Shown: positions 45,831-54,752, counted from the first letter of the stretch. The stretch: DNA of 64,000 bases from Solibaculum_A intestinale (GCF_040096205.1 NZ_JBBMFD010000003.1:62001-126000); one strand, 5' to 3'. Numbers and translations: made by a program. The notes: generated from the letters alone by a model not told the origin.

Positions 45831-47097
45831 GTACATGCCCTCCCAACCGATTGTATTCGTAGAAAAAGGATGGATACGATTTGTTAATTGCCTGCGCGTC
45901 CCGGATGGTGACTTCCCCTTGGGCTGCCAGCGCGGCCATCGCCGCCGCCATGACGATGCGGTGGTCGTTGGCCCCGTCCACCGTCCCGCCCGTGAAGCAC
46001 TTTACTCCGTGAACGAGCAGGCCGTCCTGTGTTTCTTCGCAGTGCCCTCCCAGCGCCTGGATGAGGGCGGCGGTGGTTTTGAGCCGGTCGCTTTCCTTGA
46101 TGCGAAGGCGCTGGGCGTTATAGATGCGGCTGTCCCCGTCGGCTAGAGCGGCGGTCACCGCCAGGATGGGAACCAGGTCCGGAATCTGGGCCGCGTCGAT
46201 ATCCTGCGCCCGGATTCGGCCGGAGGGAGGCGTGCAGCGAAGCGAGCCGTCCACCCGTTTCTCCACCCTTACCCCGAACCCTTCAAATAAGGGAAGCGCC
46301 GCCTTGTCCCCCTGCACCGAGTCAAAACGCAGCCCGGTCAGAGTCAAGTCGCTTCCAAAGGCGGCCCCGGCCAGGAAGAAGGCGGCTTGGGACCAGTCGG
46401 ACTCTACCGTGCAGGTTTTCGCCCGGTACCGCTGCCCGCCCTTTACCCGCCAGCCGCCGGGAATGGGCTCCACCGCCACGCCGAACTCGCTTAGGATTTG
46501 CAGCGTCAGGTCGATATACCCGGCCGACTGCAAGGGCGTGGTCAGGCGGATTTCGCTGTCCCCGCAGAGGAGGGGAAGAGCGAAAAGAAGCCCGGTGATA
46601 AACTGGGAGCTGACGTCCCCAGGCAAGGAAAACACCCCGGACGCAAGCTGCCCGTCGATGGCCAGGGGAAGCCCGCCCTTTGTCCGGCAGGCCACCCCTG
46701 CTTCTGGCAGGCAGTCCAGATACACCCCGATGGGACGGGCGGGAAGCTTTCCTTCCCCGGTAAACACCGCGTTTTGCCCCAGCGCCGCCGCCACCGGGAT
46801 GAAAAACCGCAGGGTAGACCCCGATTCCCCGCAGGGCAGGGCCAACGTGCCCCCTTCCCTATGGTCGGGGTGGATGCCGGACACGGTCAGCACCTCCCCG
46901 CAAAGGCGGATGGAGGCGCCCAGCGCCTCGGCAACCCCAATGGTGGCCTTGATGTCGTCGGACAGGGCCACGGGAGACAATACGCTCTCCCCTCCGGCCA
47001 GCGCCGCGCACAGGATGGCCCGGTGAGCCGCCGATTTAGATGGGGGCGGCTTAATGTCTCCCGAAAGCCGGCCCGGCGAAAGGACTGCGGTGGACAT
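45811..47097 (-). CDS. aroA: 3-phosphoshikimate 1-carboxyvinyltransferase (EPSP synthase)
   Basis: EPSP synthase of 428 residues. PPSKSAAHRAILCAALAGG carries the substrate Lys/Ser; CGESGSTLRFFIPVAAALG and RIKESDRLKTTAALIQALGG are the two classic signatures. The first is GESGSTLRF, not the GNAGTAMR-like form of class I enzymes, so class II is more likely. AGGAGG precedes the ATG. Confidence 0.96.
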   Translation of the reverse strand: MSTAVLSPGRLSGDIKPPPSKSAAHRAILCAALAGGESVLSPVALSDDIKATIGVAEALGASIRLCGEVLTVSGIHPDHREGGTLALPCGESGSTLRFFIPVAAALGQNAVFTGEGKLPARPIGVYLDCLPEAGVACRTKGGLPLAIDGQLASGVFSLPGDVSSQFITGLLFALPLLCGDSEIRLTTPLQSAGYIDLTLQILSEFGVAVEPIPGGWRVKGGQRYRAKTCTVESDWSQAAFFLAGAAFGSDLTLTGLRFDSVQGDKAALPLFEGFGVRVEKRVDGSLRCTPPSGRIRAQDIDAAQIPDLVPILAVTAALADGDSRIYNAQRLRIKESDRLKTTAALIQALGGHCEETQDGLLVHGVKCFTGGTVDGANDHRIVMAAAMAALAAQGEVTIRDAQAINKSYPSFFYEYNRLGGHVHGIHLG

Positions 47098-47123
47098 GGG
47101 CGTTCCTCCTCAATTCCAATTTG

Positions 47124-48173
47124 TTATATTTCAATGAAAGATTCCAGTTCGTTTAATAGGGTCGGACGAATAAAAGAATCCCCAATGGCGTGGAGCAACA
47201 CGAAGTTCACTCCGTTTGCACTGCGCTTTTTGTCGGTAAAGGCGGCCTTTGCCAGTTCCTCACAGGAGAAATCGGTCTCGGTAGGCAGGGAGAACTTTTC
47301 CGCGACCTTTTGGATACGGGCGGCGGTGCCCGGTTGGGTCAGGCCCGCCTTTTCCCCGGCCAGGGCCGCCCTTACCATGCCGATGGCAACCGCCTCGCCG
47401 TGGGCAATTCCTTCATAATGATAGAGCCGCTCGATGGCGTGGCCCAGGGTGTGGCCAAAGTTTAAAAGCATCCGCTCGCCCTGTTCCTTTTCGTCGTTCT
47501 CCACCACCTGGCGCTTGATGTCGATGCAGCGGGCGATCATGTCCTCCAGAAAATCGTGAACGTCTTCGGTCTCCATGCGGGCAAACAAATCCTTGTCCTT
47601 GATGCATCCGGCCTTGATGGCCTCCGCCATGCCGTCGGAGAAGTACCGCCCCGGCAGGGTGGAGAGCACCCCCGTGTCGCACAGCACCAGGGAGGGCTGC
47701 CAGAAGGCGCCCACCAGGTTCTTGCCCACCTCCAGGTCCACCCCGGTTTTGCCGCCCACGGAGCTATCCACCTGGGCGAGCAGAGAGGTGGGAATCTGCA
47801 CAAAGGGAATCCCCCGCAGGTAGGTGGCGCTGGCAAAGCCGCACATGTCCCCGGTGACCCCGCCGCCCAGGGCAACCGCCAGGTCCCCCCGTGTAAGCCC
47901 CGCGGCCGCGAACACTTCGTACATTTCCGAAATGGTGGAAAGGCGCTTTTGCGCCTCTCCCGCCGGGAAGGTAAAGACGGCCGCCTGAATGCCCCTGGTC
48001 TGCAGGGAGCGCTTGACCGCAGCCGCGTACAAGGGGCCAACGTTGGAATCGGTGACGATCACCGCCTTTGCCGGATGCAGCCGCTTTTGGACCTCGTCTC
48101 CCGCCCGGTCCAAAAGCCCCTTGCCGATAAGCACGTCGTATTCCTTGGACGTGTGTACCGTCAACGTTTTCAT
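47124..48173 (-). CDS. aroB: 3-dehydroquinate synthase
   Basis: NAD-dependent enzyme of 349 residues. GGGVTGDMCGFASATYLRG is the nucleotide-binding region; QVDSSVGGKTGVD and LLNFGHTLGHAIE carry the metal ligands and catalytic residues. Its start overlaps the aroF stop by 4 nt. Confidence 0.97.
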   Translation of the reverse strand: MKTLTVHTSKEYDVLIGKGLLDRAGDEVQKRLHPAKAVIVTDSNVGPLYAAAVKRSLQTRGIQAAVFTFPAGEAQKRLSTISEMYEVFAAAGLTRGDLAVALGGGVTGDMCGFASATYLRGIPFVQIPTSLLAQVDSSVGGKTGVDLEVGKNLVGAFWQPSLVLCDTGVLSTLPGRYFSDGMAEAIKAGCIKDKDLFARMETEDVHDFLEDMIARCIDIKRQVVENDEKEQGERMLLNFGHTLGHAIERLYHYEGIAHGEAVAIGMVRAALAGEKAGLTQPGTAARIQKVAEKFSLPTETDFSCEELAKAAFTDKKRSANGVNFVLLHAIGDSFIRPTLLNELESFIEI

Positions 48174-49207
48174 ATGGCGGTCACCCCCGTATCCAGTCCT
48201 TCGGCGGAAAGAACCGCCTTGGCCTTTCTGAGCCGCTTAGCGATGATGTCGAACTGGTCGGGCGTGATGGACTGGGCTCCGTCGGACAAGGCGCGGGCCG
48301 GGTCGTTGTGCACCTCGATGATCAAACCGTCCGCGCCTGCGGCAATGGCCGCCATGCTCAACGGCTCCACCAGCCACGTGATGCCCGCCGCGTGGCTCGG
48401 ATCCACCACCACCGGAAGATGGGAGCGGTTTTTGAGGATCGGGATGGCCGAAATGTCCAGAGTGTTACGGGTGAAGTTCTCGAAGGTGCGGATGCCCCGC
48501 TCGCAGAGGATGACCTTTTCGTTGCCGCCGCTCATGATGTACTCGGCACTCATGAGGAACTCGCTTAACGTGTTGGCAAGGCCCCGCTTCAAGAGGATGG
48601 GCTTATCCAGCTTGCCCAGCTCCTTTAAGAGCTCGAAGTTTTGCATGTTCCGGGCGCCCACCTGGATGATGTCCACATCCTCGAACAGGTCTAAGTGGGA
48701 GGCGGACATGATTTCCGTGACGATGGGAAGCCCCGTTTTTTTCCGGGCCTCCTGCAAAAGCTCCAGCCCTTCCGCCCGCAGGCCCTGGAAGGCGTAGGGA
48801 GAGGTGCGGGGCTTAAAGGCGCCGCCGCGCAGGAAATTGGCCCCCGCCGCTTTGACCCGCTGGGCTACGCCGCAGATCTGGTCTTCGCTTTCCACCGAGC
48901 AGGGCCCCGCAATCAAGGTCAGCGACCCGTCGCCGATGACCTGCCCGCCCGGCAGGGTGATTACCGTGTTGTCCGGGTGGAACTTGCGGTTGGCCTTCTT
49001 GTAAGGCTCCTGCACCCGCTTGACGGAAGCCACAATCGGCTGGGCTTTGACAAAGTCAATGTCGATGGAGGCGGTGTCCCCTAAAAGGCCCAGGACAGTT
49101 TCCTGTGTGCCGTGCCAGGCGTTGACCGAGACGCCCATTTTATTGAAAATCCGGCTGAGCTCCTCAATTTTTTCCGGACTGGCGCCTTGCTTCAATACGA
49201 TAATCAT
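48170..49207 (-). CDS. aroF: 3-deoxy-7-phosphoheptulonate (DAHP) synthase, type I-beta
   Basis: First enzyme of the shikimate pathway, 345 residues. An N-terminal ferredoxin-like regulatory domain (about 1-70, MIIVLKQGASPEKIEELS) precedes the barrel with IAGPCSVES, FLRGGAFKPRTSPYAFQG and VVVDPSHAAG. This FL-domain form is allosterically controlled by Tyr/Phe or prephenate in relatives. First gene of the operon, behind an attenuator-like leader. Confidence 0.97.
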   Translation of the reverse strand: MIIVLKQGASPEKIEELSRIFNKMGVSVNAWHGTQETVLGLLGDTASIDIDFVKAQPIVASVKRVQEPYKKANRKFHPDNTVITLPGGQVIGDGSLTLIAGPCSVESEDQICGVAQRVKAAGANFLRGGAFKPRTSPYAFQGLRAEGLELLQEARKKTGLPIVTEIMSASHLDLFEDVDIIQVGARNMQNFELLKELGKLDKPILLKRGLANTLSEFLMSAEYIMSGGNEKVILCERGIRTFENFTRNTLDISAIPILKNRSHLPVVVDPSHAAGITWLVEPLSMAAIAAGADGLIIEVHNDPARALSDGAQSITPDQFDIIAKRLRKAKAVLSAEGLDTGVTAI

Positions 49208-49249
49208 ACAGATACTCCCTTTCTTTCGTCAAGTGGACGGATGCTTCGG

Positions 49250-49288
49250 AAAAACAAAAAGCGGAGCCCATGTCACCATGAGCTCCGC
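49250..49288 (-). terminator. Attenuator terminator ahead of aroF
   Basis: GCGGAGC-C-CATG and CATG-A-GCTCCGC form an 11-bp stem with one mismatch around a 4-nt loop. On the minus strand it is followed by TTTTTGTTTTT. It sits between the leader peptide stop (49320) and the aroF start (49207). Confidence 0.8.
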
Positions 49289-49319
49289 GCAGGATCAAAC
49301 GGATACCATTCCCGTTCTC

Positions 49320-49430
49320 TCAATCCAGGGCTTCTCGCTTCACAGCAGACAGATGGGCACGGCAAAACAGACGGCCGTCATAAAAACGGACGCCATAAAA
49401 GCCGGTAAATCGTCTGCTAAGCTGCGACAT
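49320..49430 (-). CDS. Phe/Tyr-rich leader peptide of the aro operon
   Basis: A 36-codon open frame MSQLSRRFTGFYGVRFYDG... with Phe at 8, 11, 16, 22 and Tyr at 12, 17, so 6 aromatic residues in 15. CGGAGGG lies 8 nt before the ATG, and the frame begins about 35 nt after a consensus promoter. A terminator follows 32 nt after its stop. This is the layout of classical leader-peptide attenuation, here answering to charged tRNA-Phe/Tyr. Confidence 0.72.
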   Translation of the reverse strand: MSQLSRRFTGFYGVRFYDGRLFCRAHLSAVKREALD

Positions 49431-49464
49431 GAAGCGAACCCTCCGATCCTTTTTCGTTGCATTC

Positions 49465-49493
49465 ATCATAACGCCCCGGGTTTTGATTGTCAA
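49465..49493 (-). promoter_or_regulatory. aro operon promoter
   Basis: On the minus strand TTGACA, 17 bp, TATGAT, close to consensus, just ahead of the leader peptide. Confidence 0.8.
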
Positions 49494-49611
49494 GCCGAAG
49501 ATTTAAAAACGGAAGGTTTGGAAATTGTGCATATTGTTGCTTTAAAGAACAAAAGCGTTAAATCACCAAAGAAACAGATTGATTTTTGAGCGGGATGCAC
49601 AAAATAATAAC

Positions 49612-50454
49612 TTATTTTTTGGCAGCCAGCTCTGCAAATCGGTCCTGGAGCCAGTTCTGGCACAGGCCCAGCCACTGGGCCACCCGAGGCTTTACATACC
49701 GGGCTTCCCCGCCGCTGGTCTCCTCGGTGGCCAGGGAAATGCCATGCTGCCCTTCGGGGAAAATGTGCAGCTCATAGGGGATATTCTGCTCGCGCAGGGC
49801 CCAGGCCATCAAAAGGGTATTCTGCATGGGGACCGCTTCGTCCTCAAAGGTAGTCCACAGGAAGGTGGGCGGGAAGTCGGCCGGTACGTGCTTTTCCAGA
49901 GAGAGCAGGTCCAAAGCGGCGGGGTCCTCCCGCTTGTCTCCCAGAGTGCGGTCGAAAGAGCCCCGGTGGGCAAACTCCCCGGAGGTGATGACCGGGTAGC
50001 TGAGCACCATCAGGTCGGGCCGGGTGGTGCCGGGGTTGATACCGGGAGCCGCGGCAAGGTCCGTGCTGTGGTATTCGCCCAGGGCGGCCGCCAGATGCGA
50101 GCCTGCCGAGAAGCCCAAGGCCGCCACCCGGTTCGGGTCAATAAACCAGTCCGCCGCCTTTTCCCGGATCAGCGAGAAGGCGCGGGCCGCGTCCTTTAAG
50201 GGAGCGGGATGCAGGTGGGGCTCGCAGGAGTACCACAGCACAAAGGCGTGATAACCCGCGGCGTTAAACTGGAGCGCCACCGCTTCCGCCTCTCTGGGGG
50301 AGCATTCCAGATAGCCGCTGCCGGGAAAGACCACCACCGCCGGACGGGGCGCCCCGCTTTTGAGCAGGTATGCGTCCAGGGTGGGCCGAAAGCCGTCTCC
50401 CGTGTCCCCGGGGTAGGGGAATTCACCCCATAAGTCAAGGGTTTTCGCAATCAT
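49612..50454 (-). CDS. Alpha/beta-hydrolase esterase
   Basis: A 280-residue alpha/beta hydrolase of the small carboxylesterase/BD-FAE type. The nucleophile is in GFSAGSHLA; the acid is probably the Asp in TFEDEAVPM and the His is in EGQHGIS. VVVFPGSGYLECS corresponds to the oxyanion-hole loop. AAGGAG precedes the ATG. Relatives remove acetyl groups from sugars. It is divergent from metY with no clear operon partner. Confidence 0.88.
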   Translation of the reverse strand: MIAKTLDLWGEFPYPGDTGDGFRPTLDAYLLKSGAPRPAVVVFPGSGYLECSPREAEAVALQFNAAGYHAFVLWYSCEPHLHPAPLKDAARAFSLIREKAADWFIDPNRVAALGFSAGSHLAAALGEYHSTDLAAAPGINPGTTRPDLMVLSYPVITSGEFAHRGSFDRTLGDKREDPAALDLLSLEKHVPADFPPTFLWTTFEDEAVPMQNTLLMAWALREQNIPYELHIFPEGQHGISLATEETSGGEARYVKPRVAQWLGLCQNWLQDRFAELAAKK

Positions 50455-50541
50455 GTTATGAAGTCTCCTTCCATATGTGGTTCGTTTGCCAGGTTTTCTT
50501 TATTTTACACCACCTGGTGCGGCCTTTCAATGAATTTTCGG

Positions 50542-50570
50542 TTGTACAATTTGAAAAAACGTGCTACTAT
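50542..50570 (+). promoter_or_regulatory. metY promoter
   Basis: TTGTAC, 17 bp, TACTAT, about 40 nt ahead of the TTG start. Confidence 0.65.
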
Positions 50571-50611
50571 TCTTGCCATAGAAAACGCAATATGCAAAGG
50601 AGTGGATACCC

Positions 50612-51883
50612 TTGAGCGAATTCGGATTTGACACCAAATGCGTGCAGGAGGGCTGGAAGCCGAAAAACGGCGAGCCCCGGGTCCTGCCCATTTACCAGAG
50701 CACCACCTATAAGTACGAGTCCTCCGAGCAGATGGGACGGCTCTTCGATTTGGAAGAGGACGGTTTCTTCTATACCCGCCTGGCAAATCCCACCTTGGCG
50801 GCGGTGGAGAATAAAATTGCGGCGCTGGAAGGCGGCGTGGGCGCCATGCTCACCTCCTCCGGCCAGGCGGCCAGCTTTCTCTCCTTGTTCAACATCGTCA
50901 GCACCGGGGAACACATTGTTTCCTCCTCGGCCATCTACGGCGGCACCTTTAATCTCCTGAACGTCACCATGCGCCGCATGGGGATCGATGTGACCTTTGT
51001 GGACCCTGACGACGATGTGGAGACCATCCGGGGGGCGTTTCGGGAGAATACCCGGGCGGTTTTCGTCGAGTCCATCGCGAACCCGGCCCTGATCGTGACC
51101 GACATCCCGAAGTTTGCAGATCTGGCCCATGCTCACGGCGTGCCCCTGATTGTGGACAATACCTTCCCCACCCCTGCAAATTTCCGGCCCCTTGAGCACG
51201 GGGCGGATATTGTCACCCATTCCACCACCAAGTACATGGACGGCCACGCCACCTCGGTGGGCGGTGTGATTGTGGACGGGGGCAAGTTTGACTGGACCAA
51301 TGGGAAATTCCCCTCCCTGTGTGAGCCGGACGAATCCTATCACGGGGTTACCTACACCGAGCGCTTTGGCCCTGCTGCCTATCTTGTCAAGGCACGGGCC
51401 CAGCTTATGCGGGATTTGGGCTGCATTCCCGGCCCGCAGAACGCGTTCCTTCTCAACCTGGGGCTGGAAACCCTTCCCCTGCGCATGAAGAAGCACTGCG
51501 AAAATGCCCAGAAGGTGGCCGAATACTTAGAGAAAAACGAGAAGGTTTCCTGGGTCAATTACCCCGGCCTTGCGTCCAACGCCTATTATGATCTGGCCAA
51601 GCGTGTCATGCCAAACGGCACCTGCGGGGTTGTTTCCTTCGGCGTCAAGGGCGGCCGGGAGGCGGCCACGAAGTTTATGGACCATCTGAAGCTGGCGGCC
51701 ATCGTCACTCACGTGGCCGACGCGCGCACCTGTGTGCTCCACCCGGCTTCCACCACCCACCGCCAGTTAAGCGACGAGCAGCTCAAGGAATGCGGCGTGT
51801 CCCCGGACCTGATTCGTCTTTCGGTCGGCATCGAGGATGTAAACGACATCATTGCGGACATTGAGCAAGCCCTCAACGCGTAA
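50612..51883 (+). CDS. metY: O-acetylhomoserine aminocarboxypropyltransferase (homocysteine synthase)
   Basis: PLP enzyme of 423 residues of the Cys/Met metabolism family that forms homocysteine from O-acetylhomoserine and sulfide. YTRLANPTLAAVE, the PLP-lysine segment THSTTKYMDGHAT and the late VLHPASTTHRQL motif are present. TTG start follows AAAGGAG. No riboswitch is apparent in the short upstream region. It stands alone and ends at a strong terminator. Confidence 0.93.
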   Translation: MSEFGFDTKCVQEGWKPKNGEPRVLPIYQSTTYKYESSEQMGRLFDLEEDGFFYTRLANPTLAAVENKIAALEGGVGAMLTSSGQAASFLSLFNIVSTGEHIVSSSAIYGGTFNLLNVTMRRMGIDVTFVDPDDDVETIRGAFRENTRAVFVESIANPALIVTDIPKFADLAHAHGVPLIVDNTFPTPANFRPLEHGADIVTHSTTKYMDGHATSVGGVIVDGGKFDWTNGKFPSLCEPDESYHGVTYTERFGPAAYLVKARAQLMRDLGCIPGPQNAFLLNLGLETLPLRMKKHCENAQKVAEYLEKNEKVSWVNYPGLASNAYYDLAKRVMPNGTCGVVSFGVKGGREAATKFMDHLKLAAIVTHVADARTCVLHPASTTHRQLSDEQLKECGVSPDLIRLSVGIEDVNDIIADIEQALNA

Positions 51884-51891
51884 AAAAACAA

Positions 51892-51932
51892 AAAAAGCCC
51901 CGGCCGGGCCCTAATCCCAGCCGGGGCTTTTT
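51892..51932. terminator. metY terminator
   Basis: AAAAAGCCCCGGC pairs with GCCGGGGCTTTTT around a 15-nt loop. Confidence 0.88.
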
Positions 51933-52066
51933 GCTGATTTTTAGAGAAGAGCCGCGCGCAGGTTGGCTGTAAGGAGCGAACGAACCAGGCGGTTACTCAA
52001 GGGGAAGGCCGCCCGGCCCTAGCGAGACCGGCAAGCCGAAGGGAAAAACCGTTCCTTCTGGCACCT

Positions 52067-52324
52067 CTATTCCCCCGGGGTCTGCGGGTCCCGGTCCTCC
52101 GGAAGGAACAGGCAATAGAGCGGGACATGCAGGCCCTCCGCCAGCGCGATAAGCATGTCCAGGGAACAAAACCGGTCATAGTTCTTCGCTTCGATCTGGC
52201 TGAGGTACCCCGGGCTCATGTGGGCGCGCATGGCCAGACCCTGCTGGGTCAGCCCTTGGCGCTTGCGGTATTTCTTTAAGTTGTCGATAATTTGGTCGTA
52301 AATCGGCTTGTTTTTCTCATTCAT
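52067..52324 (-). CDS. XRE-family transcriptional regulator
   Basis: An 85-residue HTH protein: YRKRQGLTQQGLAMRAHMSPGYLSQIEAK is the helix-turn-helix (about 18-48), and the rest forms the usual five-helix bundle. Upstream there is a perfect 7-5-7 inverted repeat at 52366-52384 that could be its operator. No effector domain is present. Confidence 0.85.
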   Translation of the reverse strand: MNEKNKPIYDQIIDNLKKYRKRQGLTQQGLAMRAHMSPGYLSQIEAKNYDRFCSLDMLIALAEGLHVPLYCLFLPEDRDPQTPGE

Positions 52325-52365
52325 ATTCTCACCGATTTCAGTGTATCCGCTTTCATTGCAACAAA

Positions 52366-52384
52366 TACTAGCAAAAAGCTAGTA
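52366..52384. promoter_or_regulatory. Operator-like inverted repeat upstream of XRE gene
   Basis: TACTAGC-AAAAA-GCTAGTA, perfect 7-bp arms, 42 bp ahead of the XRE start; likely autoregulatory site. Confidence 0.6.
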
Positions 52385-52426
52385 AATATGGTAAGATAAA
52401 AGAAAACTTGACAAGGTGAGAAGAAA

Positions 52427-52657
52427 ATGAGCATAATACTCTGCAAAAATATTTTCTGTGTCTTCTGGGATAATGGATTCTGTAAGAGGAAGGAAATTCG
52501 GCATGATTTATACGGCTTATGTGAAACTTCTCTACTAAAAGGAATAGGAGAGATAGACACTACAAAAGAGACGATGGGACAAAAAACAAGCCCCTCTTCT
52601 GCAAATAAACAAGCATCCCGACACTCGCTTCTTTATCCTTTTGGAAAAACCAAATAA
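52427..52657 (+). CDS. Small uncharacterised open frame divergent from XRE gene
   Basis: A 76-codon frame starting MSIILCKNIFCVFWDNGF with AAGGTGAG upstream. It is divergent from the XRE gene across the inverted repeat. The composition is not strongly protein-like and no family is recognised, so this may not be a gene. Confidence 0.25.
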   Translation: MSIILCKNIFCVFWDNGFCKRKEIRHDLYGLCETSLLKGIGEIDTTKETMGQKTSPSSANKQASRHSLLYPFGKTK

Positions 52658-52740
52658 AAAGAAAGCCCCATGGATTCATAAAAACAGCCGGGATGAATAG
52701 AATAGGAAAGAAAGCGATTTGCAGAAGGGAGAGAAGGCGG

Positions 52741-53208
52741 ATGAAACGAAAATGGATCAGCCTGATCGTTGCGTTGGTGATCCCGGTCGGCTTGGTGGGA
52801 GGGCTGTCCGCCCTGATTGCCGGCAATTCCATGGAGGTGTACGAATCCTTTATTAAACCGCCCTTGTCCCCGCCCGGCTGGCTTTTCCCAGTGATGTGGA
52901 CCATCCTTTTCATCCTGATGGGCGTGGCCTCCTGGCTTGTCTACCGCAGCGATTCGCCGCTCAAGTCCCCCGCCCTCTTTCTCTACGGCGCGCAGCTGGC
53001 GGTGAACTTCTTCTGGACCCTCACCTTCTTTGGTGAACGGTACTATTCCGGCGCCTTTCTGGTGCTCGTGCTCTTGTGGGCTATGATCCTCATCACCATC
53101 CGCCAGTTCGGCCGCATCGACAAGCGGGCCGCCTGGCTGCTGGTGCCCTATGTGTTGTGGGTCACCTTTGCCGGATATCTGAACTTTTTCATCGCCCTGT
53201 ATAATTAA
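52741..53208 (+). CDS. tspO: TspO/MBR-family membrane protein
   Basis: A 155-residue protein with five membrane helices. The TspO signatures KPPLSPPGWLFPVMWTILFILMG, in part PPLSPPGWLFPVMW, and NFFWTLTFFGERYY are clear. Members bind porphyrins and cholesterol-like ligands. ATG at 52741 follows GGAGAGAAGG. hemW lies 1.4 kb away, which fits a tetrapyrrole theme but may be chance. Confidence 0.93.
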   Translation: MKRKWISLIVALVIPVGLVGGLSALIAGNSMEVYESFIKPPLSPPGWLFPVMWTILFILMGVASWLVYRSDSPLKSPALFLYGAQLAVNFFWTLTFFGERYYSGAFLVLVLLWAMILITIRQFGRIDKRAAWLLVPYVLWVTFAGYLNFFIALYN

Positions 53209-53219
53209 TCGGAGCATAA

Positions 53220-53258
53220 CAAAAGCCCTGTGTGCCGCAAACGCATACAGGGCTTTTT
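53220..53258. terminator. Bidirectional terminator between tspO and the Cys-rich gene
   Basis: AAAAGCCCTGT pairs with ACAGGGCTTTTT around a 16-nt loop. Confidence 0.85.
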
Positions 53259-53260
53259 GG

Positions 53261-53452
53261 TTATTTTGTTTCCCGGTCTTTCTTCAGGGCTTCAAAGCTG
53301 CGGTCGTAGGTGGCTTCCCCCTCCTTGGAGAAAAAGCAGCCCGGAAAACCGCCCTCGTGGTCCCGGTGGTGGGCCACACAGGCACAGCACTTGCCGTGAC
53401 GGGGACAGTCATAGGTGCATGGACATGGACGGGTATTGCTGCATGCGTTCAT
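53261..53452 (-). CDS. Small Cys-rich protein (DUF6485-like)
   Basis: A 63-residue protein with seven Cys in the first half: C-x4-C-x-C-x3-C-x5-CC-x-C, followed by HHRDHEGGFPGC. CPRHGKCCACVAHHR is the family-like core; metal or Fe-S binding is likely. AGGGAGGTG precedes the ATG. It lies downstream of hemW on the same strand. Function is unknown. Confidence 0.75.
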   Translation of the reverse strand: MNACSNTRPCPCTYDCPRHGKCCACVAHHRDHEGGFPGCFFSKEGEATYDRSFEALKKDRETK

Positions 53453-53591
53453 GCTTCGTCACCTCCCTTTGCCCTCATTATACCCAAGGCAAACGGGGAA
53501 AGGCAAGGCTAACTTCGACCCGCTTCCCGCTTTTTCGCCTGCTTGTAGGAAAAGCGGATTTCCTATCTGAGCGGGGAAGCAGCGTGCGCAA

Positions 53592-54695
53592 TTATTCCGC
53601 CAGCAGCCGGGCCAGGATCTCGTTGGACACCAGAAACCCGTCCCGGGTCAGCCGCAGGCCCCTATTGTCCTCTTCCATCAGCCCCGCCGCCGAAAGGGGC
53701 TTTGCCCGCCTTCGCAGCCGCTCCGGAATGGGATGGCCGAACCGGGCGAGGACTCCTTCCTCGGTAAGCCCTTCCACTAGCCGCAGCCGCAGCAGGACGT
53801 ATTCCTCGAAATCGCCGCCCGCTGCGTCCTCCACCGGAGGTTCTCCCGAAAGGAACCCTTCCAAATCCCGCGGATAGAAAAACCGCCGTCCGTTTAAGAA
53901 GGAATGAGCCGCGGGCCCCAGCCCCAGGTATTCCTCCCCGTTCCAGTATTTGAGGTTGTGGCGGGAGGCAAAGCCGGGCTTTGCGAAATTGGAGATTTCA
54001 TATTGTGCGAGCCCCATCCTCTCCAGTCCCCGGCAGGCGGACTGGTAAAGGGCCACCTGCGCCTCCTCGCCGGGGAACTCGTCCGCCGGGCGCAAAGAGA
54101 AGGGGGTGCCCGCTTCGATTTTCAGCAAATAGGCGGACACATGCTCGGGTGACAGCTGTTTTACCAAGGACAGGGTTTTCCCCAAGCTTTCCTCCGTCTG
54201 CCCCGGGATGCCCAGCATCAGGTCGAGAGACAGGTTTTCAAAGCCTGCCCGCCGCGCCTCCTTCACCGCCCGGACCGTGTCTATGGCCGTGTGCAGCCGT
54301 CCCAACGAGGCAAGATCTTCGTCCACGCCCGTCTGCATCCCGATGGACAGCCGGTTGACACCCGCCGCCCGGTAGCCCTGAAAATCCCCAAACGAAGCGG
54401 TAGCGGGGTTGACTTCCAGTGTAATCTCCGCCGCATTCAACCCAAAGTATTTTTCTGCCGCCGCAAGCAGCGTCCCCACCCGCTTAGGCCCCAGCAAAGA
54501 CGGGGTGCCGCCGCCGAAATAACAGGTATCCGCCTCATAGCCGCCCCCCTCCCCATAGCGGCCCAGGGCGGCAAGCAGAGCGGAAGTATACTTATCGTAT
54601 AAATCGTTGTTTCCTTTACAGGAATAAAAGTCGCAATAGCTGCATTTGCGCAGGCAAAAAGGAACATGAAGATAGAGGCCGATCCAATGGGGCAC
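53592..54695 (-). CDS. hemW: Radical SAM heme chaperone HemW-like protein
   Basis: A 367-residue radical SAM protein. GTG at 54695 is chosen: GGAGGG precedes it by 8 nt and it gives the usual beginning. The cluster motif C14-x3-C18-x2-C21 (PFCLRKCSYC) is followed by YFGGGTPSLL and a HemN C-terminal domain. HemW relatives carry heme and are not true coproporphyrinogen oxidases. Its place after lepA is common in Firmicutes. Confidence 0.93.
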   Translation of the reverse strand: MPHWIGLYLHVPFCLRKCSYCDFYSCKGNNDLYDKYTSALLAALGRYGEGGGYEADTCYFGGGTPSLLGPKRVGTLLAAAEKYFGLNAAEITLEVNPATASFGDFQGYRAAGVNRLSIGMQTGVDEDLASLGRLHTAIDTVRAVKEARRAGFENLSLDLMLGIPGQTEESLGKTLSLVKQLSPEHVSAYLLKIEAGTPFSLRPADEFPGEEAQVALYQSACRGLERMGLAQYEISNFAKPGFASRHNLKYWNGEEYLGLGPAAHSFLNGRRFFYPRDLEGFLSGEPPVEDAAGGDFEEYVLLRLRLVEGLTEEGVLARFGHPIPERLRRRAKPLSAAGLMEEDNRGLRLTRDGFLVSNEILARLLAE

Positions 54696-54724
54696 GGAAA
54701 ATGCCCTCCTTTCTGCATCAATCG

Positions 54725-54752
54725 AATTCATGCATCTATATATGCATGAATT
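54725..54752. repeat. 11-bp inverted repeat between lepA and hemW
   Basis: AATTCATGCAT-ctatat-ATGCATGAATT, perfect arms, 30 nt ahead of the hemW start and after the lepA terminator. It could be a regulator site in the hemW promoter. Confidence 0.5.
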
